From: Dehalococcoidia bacterium
Lineage (GTDB): Bacteria > Chloroflexota > Dehalococcoidia > E44-bin15
Direction: 5' to 3'
NCBI GenBank assembly: GCA_030638665.1
Contig: DAOWEF010000046.1
Coordinates: forward strand, 1-15,418
Length of the DNA: 15,418 bases
Positions 1-6,608 of the stretch are shown here, piece after piece. The position numbers were made by a program, and so were the translations under genes. Numbering within the stretch: the first letter of the stretch is position 1; the number at the start of each line of letters is the position of its first letter. Under the pieces are notes generated by a model that ran no database searches, was not told the origin of the DNA, and saw only the letters and a list, made by a program, of their open reading frames with translations.

Positions 1-1314
1 GGTAAAGGAACCCGGTTGCCCCGACAGCGCGATAGGAGCCACATGATACAGCACAGCACTGGCGACAGCGATTCCCAGCACCATGCCCACATTACGCATA
101 GCGGCCAATATCCCCGAGGAAATACCGAGGTGCCATGGAGGAACGCTCCCCATGACGGCGCTGTTGTTTGGGCTCTGGAACATACCCATCCCCAGGCCAA
201 CAATAGTTAGACGCCAGATGATATCAAAGCTGTCAGCAGTGTCATTCAAGCCACTCATGAAGAATAGGCCTAAGGTACAGATACACATGCCACAGAAGGC
301 TAAGCCCCTGGTACCAACGCGATCTGAGAGTGCACCGCTTAGAGGTCCTACAAACATAGTAGCTATGGGCGAAGCAGCCATTACTAATCCTACTTTAAGT
401 ATACTGTACTGCAGTACGAAGACTAAGTAGAAAGGTGTCAGGAAGACCAGAGCATATAATGACATAAAGCTGAGAAGTGCGCTCAAATTGGCGAAGCTAA
501 ATACGCGGTTGTGGAACAGTGCTAAGTTGAGCATGGGCTGTGCCGTCCTTCTCTCTTGCCAGACAAAGGATATGCCGGAGAGTAACGCGACTACCAGCAA
601 GCTAATGGACCCGGGCGATAGCCATCCCCAGTTCTCACCTCTATTGGCGTAGAGGATCAAGGTGGTCAGAAAGACAAAGGCTATCAGAGCCCCGGCCAAA
701 TCAAGGCGCTGTCCTGGATTCGTGGTGCCACGGGGTATGATGCGGTAGCCCCATACTACAGCGGCGATCCCGATGGGGACATTGACGAAGAAGACGTAGC
801 GCCAACTCAGGTGTTCGGCAATTAGACCGCCAAGGGTAGGTCCGAGGCCCAGGGCCACGGCGATGCTAATAGCATAGATGCCCATAGCTTTGCCCCGCTC
901 GGTTGGAGGGAAGGCCGCTGTAACGATGGCAAAGCCTACGGCCATCATCATGCCTGCGGCAAGCCCCTGCAGCGCTCTAAATGCGATTAGCATCCAGATG
1001 CTCTGCGAGAAACCGCATAGAATAGAGGCCACGGTGAATGCAGCCAGGCCGTAGAGAAAAATCCTTTTATAACCGACCATGTCCCCCAGTCGGCCATACA
1101 GCAGGATGAGGCAGCTAATGGTCAACAGGTAGACGGCCGGCACCCATTGAGCTATGGAGATCTCGGTGTTGAAGAACCTGGTAATGTCGGGAAGGACAGT
1201 GTTGACAATGCTGCCATCGAGGGGCGCCATAAAGGTGCCCAGCATTACCGCCGTTAGAATCAGCCACTTGTGTTCAAAACCTTTGTTTGTTGCTGATGCA
1301 CCGATATCGCTCAT
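1..1314 (-). CDS. MFS drug/metabolite exporter, DHA2 (EmrB/QacA) family, C-terminus missing
   Basis: The frame is open from an ATG at 1314 to the left edge (438 codons, no stop), so the C-terminus lies outside the window. The translation is strongly hydrophobic and starts MSDIGASATNKG. Visible MFS signatures are a TM1 motif LDGSIVNTVLP (residues 32-42), loop 2-3 motif A GRLGDMVGYKR (74-84), RALQG (113-117) and the antiporter motif C region GLGPTLGGLI (156-165) followed by WRYVFFVNVPIG. This order is typical of 14-helix proton-driven exporters of the DHA2 family, usually 450-550 residues, so roughly the last one or two helices are missing. The substrate cannot be read from sequence. A GAGG sequence about 6 bases before the ATG is a modest ribosome site. 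The gene lies on the same strand as the acyl-CoA operon but 275 bases beyond it, so co-transcription is uncertain. Codon use looks slightly more AT-tolerant than in the operon (by eye only). Confidence 0.9.
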   Translation of the reverse strand, partial: MSDIGASATNKGFEHKWLILTAVMLGTFMAPLDGSIVNTVLPDITRFFNTEISIAQWVPAVYLLTISCLILLYGRLGDMVGYKRIFLYGLAAFTVASILCGFSQSIWMLIAFRALQGLAAGMMMAVGFAIVTAAFPPTERGKAMGIYAISIAVALGLGPTLGGLIAEHLSWRYVFFVNVPIGIAAVVWGYRIIPRGTTNPGQRLDLAGALIAFVFLTTLILYANRGENWGWLSPGSISLLVVALLSGISFVWQERRTAQPMLNLALFHNRVFSFANLSALLSFMSLYALVFLTPFYLVFVLQYSILKVGLVMAASPIATMFVGPLSGALSDRVGTRGLAFCGMCICTLGLFFMSGLNDTADSFDIIWRLTIVGLGMGMFQSPNNSAVMGSVPPWHLGISSGILAAMRNVGMVLGIAVASAVLYHVAPIALSGQPGSFT

Positions 1315-1589
1315 GTACGTCCTCAGTTACATCTAGTTCATTTGAGCTGGTGGCTCTCATTGATTAACCAGAGACACCTTCTCCGCTGGAAAAAGTTCTG
1401 AGAAGGGCCAAACTTGGTGAGAGGATCGAGATCATATGCCTGGCAGAGATGGTCGATCAAGTATCCCAGTTAAATACATGTGGCAACTAACGCACATAAG
1501 GCATGCATTGGATTATGAGGTATGCCTTACATTACCCGGTATCGGGACTTTTCGAACCTTTCGAAACTTTCGGAATGCTTGTGAGGTTT
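1315..1589. other. Intergenic gap with short inverted and direct repeats
   Basis: No convincing gene is present in these 275 bases between the exporter and the acyl-CoA dehydrogenase. They hold three perfect inverted repeats: CCTTCTC/GAGAAGG (1377-1383 and 1400-1406), GATCGA/TCGATC (1424-1429 and 1453-1458) and TAAGGCAT/ATGCCTTA (1497-1504 and 1522-1529). There is also a run of three 9-base direct repeats, TTTCGAACC, TTTCGAAAC and TTTCGGAAT (1550-1576). None of the hairpins is followed by a good T-tract on the minus strand, so I do not call a definite terminator for the upstream operon. I also see no clear -35/-10 pair for the exporter. Operator or processing roles are possible but unproven. 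Confidence 0.5.
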
Positions 1590-2735
1590 CTATAACCCCA
1601 TCTCGCGGGCGATGATCAGCCGCTGGATCTGGGAGGTCCCTCCGCCGATGGTGAACAGTTTTGCAATCCGCCAGTGGCGCTCTATATCAGACTCCGGTAG
1701 GAAGGCATAGCCCCCGAAGGTCTGCATCGCGGCGGTGGCGATAGCGTAGAAGACCTCGCCGGCCATCAGTTTGGCCATGGATACCTCTTTGCGGCAGGGA
1801 ATCTTCTGGGTGATCATCCATGCCGAGCGGTAGACCAGCAGGCGTACGGCATCCAGCTGCGCCTGCAGGTCGGCCAGCATGTGGCTGATTCCCTGTTGCT
1901 TACCGATGGGCCTGCCGAACTGGACCCGCGTCTTGGCATATTCTACAGCATCATCCAGGCAACATTGGGCCTCCCCCACATTGGGTGCTGACCCGGCCAG
2001 CCGCTCCAGCTCTAGGTGTCCGATGAGGACCTTCCACCCCTCGTTGAGCTCTCCGATGAGGTTCTCCTTGGGGATCTTGGCGTCGCCGCAGAATATTGAG
2101 CAAGTACCTACCGCCCGCCTGACGATGAGCGGCAGCCGTTTGCACTCGACGCCGGGAGCGTCATTGGGGACTAACAGCACGCTGATCCCATTACGGGCGG
2201 GGACTGCCTCATTATCGGTTCTCACCGCCATCATAATGATGTTGCCCGGAAGGTGAGCTGCGGTGGAGAACTGCTTCTGTCCGTTGAGCAGGAAGTGATC
2301 CCCTTTATCCTCGGCCATGCAGGCGACGGCGGAAGCATCCGAGCCGGCTTCAGGCTCGGTTATGGCGATGGAGAACCGCTGCTCCCCTTTAATAAACGGG
2401 GGCAAATAGCGGTCCTTCTGTTCCTGGGTGCCATGCTCCACGATATTCATCGCACAGAACATGGGCACGCTGAATATAGAGGCCATCTCGTAGCTATATT
2501 TAGCAAGGCACTCCATGAATATGGCGTACATGATGGCATCGCTGCCCATACCGCCGTACTCTTCCGGGATCAGCAGGCCCAAAAAACCCTGCTTTACACC
2601 GGCGTCCCACAGTTCCTGCGGAAACCGTTTCTCCAGGTCGCAGTCCCGAGTATATTCCCGACCTGCCTCCTTCTCGGTGAAGTCCTGCAGCATCGTACGC
2701 CACATTTCCTGCTCTTGGGTGAAACTAAAATCCAT
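1590..2735 (-). CDS. Acyl-CoA dehydrogenase (catalytic base at the IVD/LCAD position)
   Basis: This 381-residue protein is the usual length for the flavin-dependent family that oxidises acyl-CoA to 2-enoyl-CoA and passes electrons to ETF. N-terminal helices (1-115) precede the FAD/substrate beta domain with ITEPEAGSDAS (125-135) and the C-terminal helical domain with RVQFGRPIGKQQGISHMLAD (270-289) and GGYAFLPESDIERHWR (341-356). The Glu of the YEGT motif used by short- and medium-chain enzymes is Gly here (IGGGTSQIQR, 363-372). Instead LELERLAG (241-248) carries Glu244 at the position used by isovaleryl-CoA and long-chain dehydrogenases, which suggests branched or longer substrates. The ATG at 2735 has AGGAGG four bases upstream. 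It is the last gene of the operon, 32 bases after the crotonase gene. No ETF genes are in the window. Confidence 0.95.
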   Translation of the reverse strand: MDFSFTQEQEMWRTMLQDFTEKEAGREYTRDCDLEKRFPQELWDAGVKQGFLGLLIPEEYGGMGSDAIMYAIFMECLAKYSYEMASIFSVPMFCAMNIVEHGTQEQKDRYLPPFIKGEQRFSIAITEPEAGSDASAVACMAEDKGDHFLLNGQKQFSTAAHLPGNIIMMAVRTDNEAVPARNGISVLLVPNDAPGVECKRLPLIVRRAVGTCSIFCGDAKIPKENLIGELNEGWKVLIGHLELERLAGSAPNVGEAQCCLDDAVEYAKTRVQFGRPIGKQQGISHMLADLQAQLDAVRLLVYRSAWMITQKIPCRKEVSMAKLMAGEVFYAIATAAMQTFGGYAFLPESDIERHWRIAKLFTIGGGTSQIQRLIIAREMGL

Positions 2736-2767
2736 GGTTCCTCCTGATATGCTTAGAGGGGAAAGCT

Positions 2768-3574
2768 TTATCTGCCCTTCCAGACAGGTTTTCTTTTCTC
2801 GGCAAAGGCCTTCGGGCCTTCCACCGCATCTTCGCTGGCATAGACCTTCCTATAGATGAGCTTGGCCGCATCCAGCCCCGCCTGCCGGCCAACGTCCATG
2901 GCCTTGTAGAGCGCCTCTTTTGCCGCCCGCACTGAGAGCGGGGCATTCTCGACGAGGACAGTGGCCAGCTGCATCGCCGTGGGCATGAGCTGCTCCAGGG
3001 GGACAACCCTATTGATCCAGCCGACGTCATAAAGCCGCTGCGCCGGTACCAGGTCGCCCATCAGAAGCACCTCAAAAGCCATTGGCAGTGGCATCTGCCA
3101 CAGCACGGGGACCGCCCAAGGCGTACCGCGTCCCACCTTTACCTCGCCCACCCCAAACCGGGCGTGCTCAGCGGCAACCCTCAGGTCGCACATCATAGTG
3201 AACTGAAAGCCGGCGGCGGTGGCCACCCCATTGATGGCGCCAACAATCGGCTTGGTCACATTGTGCCCGTAGGGGGTGCCCACGGTGCCGACCAGCACCC
3301 CGGGCTTCAGCTTTACAATATCAAAAGAGGGATCCTTGGCTACCCGCTCTGCCTGCTCTTTGAGATCCATTCCAACGCAGAAGGAGCGGTCGCCGGCCGC
3401 AGTCCAGATGGCAACGAAGGCATCATCGTCACCATTGAACTGCTCCCACGCCTGGTCCAGGCGGTCGTATAGCTCAAGGGTGAGGGCGTTCATCCGCTCC
3501 GGACGGTTGATAGTAATAGTTACGATATGATCCTTCTTCTCATATAGAAGGACCTCTGGCCCTTCAAGAGGCAT
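2768..3574 (-). CDS. Enoyl-CoA hydratase/isomerase (crotonase) family protein
   Basis: This 268-residue protein has the normal crotonase length. Family marks are NRPERMNALTLEL (23-35), the oxyanion-hole segment GDRSFCVGMDLKE (61-73), the second half AGFQFTMMCDLRVAAEHARF (121-140), GVGEVKVG (141-148) and the C-terminal FAEKRKPVWKGR. Rat enoyl-CoA hydratase uses two glutamates, one in GGCELAMMCD and one in FGQPE. By eye the first corresponds to Gln124 here, while the second is kept as Glu144. Crotonases with a single catalytic Glu are often isomerases or other specialised enzymes, so plain hydratase activity is not assured. The ATG at 3574 follows GGAGGGG closely. It lies between the AtuA-domain gene and the acyl-CoA dehydrogenase gene with short gaps, consistent with co-transcription. 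Confidence 0.93.
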   Translation of the reverse strand: MPLEGPEVLLYEKKDHIVTITINRPERMNALTLELYDRLDQAWEQFNGDDDAFVAIWTAAGDRSFCVGMDLKEQAERVAKDPSFDIVKLKPGVLVGTVGTPYGHNVTKPIVGAINGVATAAGFQFTMMCDLRVAAEHARFGVGEVKVGRGTPWAVPVLWQMPLPMAFEVLLMGDLVPAQRLYDVGWINRVVPLEQLMPTAMQLATVLVENAPLSVRAAKEALYKAMDVGRQAGLDAAKLIYRKVYASEDAVEGPKAFAEKRKPVWKGR

Positions 3575-3612
3575 TAATCCCCTCCTTTTTTTGTATTCAA
3601 GTTCAGACGAGG

Positions 3613-3948
3613 CTAAAGATCGCTCTCGTCCACCTCTATTTCCATCTTCACCAGGGCATTGCCCATGGCCTTGCCTGTCTGGTCGATGCGCAGGGTCTTG
3701 GTGGCCCCGCCCCCCAGCGCCTTATACAACATGATCTCCAGCGATTGAAGATTGTCCATCGGGTATATGATCACGTCTCCCTTGACCCAACCCTTGAAGT
3801 GCGACTTGATCCGCTCTGGGGTGACTTCCCTTTTTATGATCTCGTAGGCTTTCTCAGTCTTGGCCATCAGGCCGATATTAGAGATGTCGCCCTTGTCCCC
3901 GGAGCGGTAATAGCAGATATCGATTAGCTTAATCCTTTTCTTTGCCAT
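3613..3948 (-). CDS. AtuA C-terminal ferredoxin-fold-like domain protein (stand-alone)
   Basis: This small protein of 111 residues from the ATG at 3948 matches the C-terminal domain usually fused to AtuA/DUF1446 proteins. Characteristic segments are an early RSGDKGDISNIGLMAK, then GWVKGDVIIYPMDNLQSL and the near-terminal ALGGGATKTLRIDQTGKAMG. The start is ambiguous between ATG at 3948 and GTG at 3951. GGAG lies 8 bases before the ATG and 5 before the GTG, and I prefer the ATG. The preceding gene stops in TGATG, so the two genes overlap by one base and are probably translationally coupled. It most likely forms one functional unit with the 465-residue partner. The biochemical activity of this domain is not established, to my knowledge. 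Confidence 0.85.
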   Translation of the reverse strand: MAKKRIKLIDICYYRSGDKGDISNIGLMAKTEKAYEIIKREVTPERIKSHFKGWVKGDVIIYPMDNLQSLEIMLYKALGGGATKTLRIDQTGKAMGNALVKMEIEVDESDL

Positions 3949-5345
3949 CACTTAGTCTCCTTTATCTCCAGTTCCAGGGGCACAGCCTCTCTGGGTATCA
4001 AGGTAGGCCACAGGGCGAATACCGGCCTGATTCGGGGGGGTTGGGTGAAACCGGCGCCCACGCCAAGCGATGCCCAGCAAAGGTGGCCGCACTCGGTGCG
4101 GCACGCCCGGGCTTCCGCCTCGGTGTCACACTTGAATGCTATTCTGATCCCCAGCTCTGGCGGGTCGTAATCCGGTGGGGGCGAGCCTACGGTTGGGCCG
4201 CAGAGGGAGTCCCAGCCGATAAGTGACCACAGCATCTCCCTGGGCTTCAGGCCGAGGTAATCCAGCCTTCTCTTGACGAATTCATGAGCCTTTTCCGCCT
4301 GTTGGAAGACCTTAGGGCCGCAGACTATCGTGATCTCCTCGGCGATGAAGCCGTCGTTGTAGGCGAGGCAGAACTTAAGGTTCTCCGGTCGTGGTTTCCC
4401 TCGTGGCTTATCGCCGTACCTGCTTATCTTCACCGCGTCTTTGCCCACCTGCTCCAGCTTTATCTGGGTGAGGTCGCAGATACCGTCGGGCATAAGATAG
4501 TTCTCGGGGTCGTGGACCTCATATACCAGGTGTTCCTTGAGCGTTTGCACCCGGATGGCGCCGCCCGATGTTTCGGTCTTACTTATTATGCAATCGCCGT
4601 TCTCATCCATCTCGGCGATGGGGAAGCCGGGATTACCCTTGGGGTAGTCGATCTCCTCCCACAGATTGGAACAGGTACCGGCGCTCCAGCTGCTGCACTC
4701 CAGCAAGTGTCCGACGCACACCGCGGAGCCGATGCGGTCCCAGTACTCATCGCTGAACTTCCAGCCCAGTGGATGCATGAAATTGCCGCAATAGAGGGAA
4801 TTGTCGGACAGCCGTCCGCCGATCACCAGGTCGGCGCCCTGTTCGTAGGCCTCGATGATCTCATCGGCGCCGGTATATGCATAGGCAGCGAGCAGCCTGT
4901 CCCGCACAGTGCCGATGTCCTCCTCGCCGGTGTCTGCGTTCTTGAATTTCCACCCCTGTTTTCGCAATTCATCTACTCGGCTCAGTGGTATGGTGTCGCC
5001 GGTGATCACCCCGATCTTGAAGCCGCCCAGCTCCAATTCCTGAGCGATCTTTAGCACCTGGTTGGCACACTCGGGAGGGTTAGCCCCGCCGCCATTGTTG
5101 CACATCTTGAAGTGCTTGTCCTTCTCCTTCCAGATAGGCAGCAGCCCTCTCATCAGGGGGATGACCTCGGGGATGTAGCCGCGCATCTGGTCCTTGGCGT
5201 ACTGGCTCTGCAGGATGGCCATGGTGAGTTCTGCCAGGTGGTCGAAAGAGATATAATCGATATCACCGTTCTGCGCCACGTCCAGGGCGCCGTCCTTAAA
5301 GTCGGGCCAACCCGATGAGCCAGATCCTACTCGAACCTTTTTCAT
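3948..5345 (-). CDS. AtuA-like (DUF1446, acyclic terpene utilisation) family protein
   Basis: This 465-residue protein has the DUF1446/AtuA layout. It has an N-terminal VRVGSGSSGWPDF (4-16), ALDVAQNGDIDYISFDHLAELTMAIL in the first 50 residues, CNNGGGANPPECA, a Gly/Asp segment GADLVIGGRLSDNSL and a terminal WPTLIPREAVPLELEI. AtuA of Pseudomonas aeruginosa lies in the acyclic terpene (citronellol/geraniol) utilisation cluster, but its reaction is not known. Full-length AtuA proteins are about 600 residues because the C-terminal domain is fused; here that domain is the next gene. The ATG at 5345 follows GGAGGTG by about 5 bases. The gene is 32 bases downstream of the thiolase and coupled to the small AtuA-domain gene. 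Many Cys residues are visible but no recognised metal motif. A CoA-thioester substrate is inferred from the neighbours only. Confidence 0.9.
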   Translation of the reverse strand: MKKVRVGSGSSGWPDFKDGALDVAQNGDIDYISFDHLAELTMAILQSQYAKDQMRGYIPEVIPLMRGLLPIWKEKDKHFKMCNNGGGANPPECANQVLKIAQELELGGFKIGVITGDTIPLSRVDELRKQGWKFKNADTGEEDIGTVRDRLLAAYAYTGADEIIEAYEQGADLVIGGRLSDNSLYCGNFMHPLGWKFSDEYWDRIGSAVCVGHLLECSSWSAGTCSNLWEEIDYPKGNPGFPIAEMDENGDCIISKTETSGGAIRVQTLKEHLVYEVHDPENYLMPDGICDLTQIKLEQVGKDAVKISRYGDKPRGKPRPENLKFCLAYNDGFIAEEITIVCGPKVFQQAEKAHEFVKRRLDYLGLKPREMLWSLIGWDSLCGPTVGSPPPDYDPPELGIRIAFKCDTEAEARACRTECGHLCWASLGVGAGFTQPPRIRPVFALWPTLIPREAVPLELEIKETK

Positions 5346-5377
5346 GGTTCACCTCCTATTGGATTCTATAAAAGATA

Positions 5378-6589
5378 TTAAGGGGCGCCGATGATGGCAA
5401 TGCCGGTGACAAATCGCCCCGGATGCCCCCCTTGATTATGGGCCAATCCTATTTCTATGTTCTTTATCTGGCGGGAGGGCTCCTCGACCTTCCCCTGAAT
5501 CTGCTTATATATCTCGTAGACCTCACGGGCCCCGCTTGCCCCGATGGGATGCCCGAAGGATTTTAAGCCTCCGCTGACGTCGACCGGCATCTCTCCATCG
5601 TGATAATATGCCCGCTTTTCGGTGAATTCCTCGCGGAACTTGCCATGTTCGCAGAGGAACATGGATTCGGTGGCGATGAGCTCGGCGATAGAGAAGCAGT
5701 CATGGAGCTCCACCAACTGTAGCTCTTTACGCGGGTCTTTTATACCGGCTTCGGCATAGACCACCTTTGCCGCTTCCCTGGTCTCTGCCCAGTAGGTAAA
5801 GTCGTAATCCTCGTTCTCCTTGCCCCATCCCGCTCCGGTAGCTATGGCGAAGCCCTTGATGGTGACATAATCATCGCGATACTTTTTAGCATCCTCTGCG
5901 GGTACGAGGACCGCTGCCGAGGCGCCATCGGTCACGCCGCAGCAGTCGTAGAGCCCCAGTGGCCAGCAGATCATCGGCGCATTTACCGCTTCCTCTACGG
6001 TAATCTCCCTTTTCAAATGGGATTTGGGGTTTCGTGCGCCGTAATAGTGGCTCTTTACCGAGATCTCCGCCAGTATTGTCTTGCCCTCCTGCGGGGAGAG
6101 ACCGAATTTGGAAAAATAGGCCGTGGCTGCCATTGCATATCTCCCCGGCGGGGTGCTCAGGGCTCCGTATAGCGGCTCCCACTTTCCCGGATACATCTCG
6201 CCAAGCCCTCCGTAGCCGGTATCTTTGAGTTTCTCCACCCCTATAGCCAGTACGCAATCGTAGCACTTAGAGGCGATACCGAAAGCGGCCGCCCTTAGCG
6301 CCTCCTGTCCGGCGCAGCAGAGATTCTCCACCCGGGTAAACGGGATGTACTGCGTTTGCAGGGCTGATGAGGCGATGATCGCACTGGGGGGACCCATCGG
6401 CACCTGCTGTGAGCCACGACCGGTGCCTACCCATCCTGCTTGAATATCCTTGATGTCGATACCGGCATCCTCAAGAGCCTCAGTGGTAGCTTCTTTGATC
6501 AGGTCCTCCACGTCGGCATCCCAACGCTCCCCGAACTGGGTGCATCCCATCCCTACGATTGCGACTTTATCCTTAATGCTCTCTCTCAT
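5378..6589 (-). CDS. SCP2/lipid-transfer-type thiolase
   Basis: This 403-residue protein has the thiolase fold of the SCP-x/archaeal acetyl-CoA acetyltransferase type. It begins KVAIVGMGCTQFGERW and carries the nucleophile region RVENLCCAG (86-94) with Cys91 at the usual position. Further motifs are VELHDCFSIAE (293-303) with His296, SFGHPIGASG (344-353) with His347, and GLAHNQGG (381-388). Classical thiolases have a second catalytic Cys near the C-terminus; here the corresponding segment is HNQGGHPG without Cys, as in other SCP2-type enzymes. Expected chemistry is CoA-dependent cleavage or Claisen condensation of acyl-CoAs. Related thiolase-like proteins partnered with DUF35 (Ltp2 in steroid degradation) are retro-aldolases, so cleavage of a hydroxyacyl-CoA is an alternative. 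The ATG at 6589 follows GGAG by 8 bases, and the gene starts 19 bases after the HMGS-like/DUF35 gene, its probable partner. Confidence 0.92.
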   Translation of the reverse strand: MRESIKDKVAIVGMGCTQFGERWDADVEDLIKEATTEALEDAGIDIKDIQAGWVGTGRGSQQVPMGPPSAIIASSALQTQYIPFTRVENLCCAGQEALRAAAFGIASKCYDCVLAIGVEKLKDTGYGGLGEMYPGKWEPLYGALSTPPGRYAMAATAYFSKFGLSPQEGKTILAEISVKSHYYGARNPKSHLKREITVEEAVNAPMICWPLGLYDCCGVTDGASAAVLVPAEDAKKYRDDYVTIKGFAIATGAGWGKENEDYDFTYWAETREAAKVVYAEAGIKDPRKELQLVELHDCFSIAELIATESMFLCEHGKFREEFTEKRAYYHDGEMPVDVSGGLKSFGHPIGASGAREVYEIYKQIQGKVEEPSRQIKNIEIGLAHNQGGHPGRFVTGIAIIGAP

Positions 6590-6608
6590 ATATTGGTCTC
6601 CTTTTCAG

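Noticed and set aside
1497..1576. CRISPR-like or mobile-element repeats
   Set aside because: The repeats are only 6 to 9 bases, without spacers, terminal repeats, target duplications or transposase remnants.
2253..2747. Plus-strand open frame (164 codons) opposite the acyl-CoA dehydrogenase
   Set aside because: It is antisense to a well-conserved gene and its translation shows no domain or ribosome site.
4284..5054. Long plus-strand open frame (256 codons) opposite the AtuA-like gene
   Set aside because: It lies wholly antisense to a gene with clear family motifs and ribosome site, has no recognisable domain, and reflects codon bias of the opposite strand.
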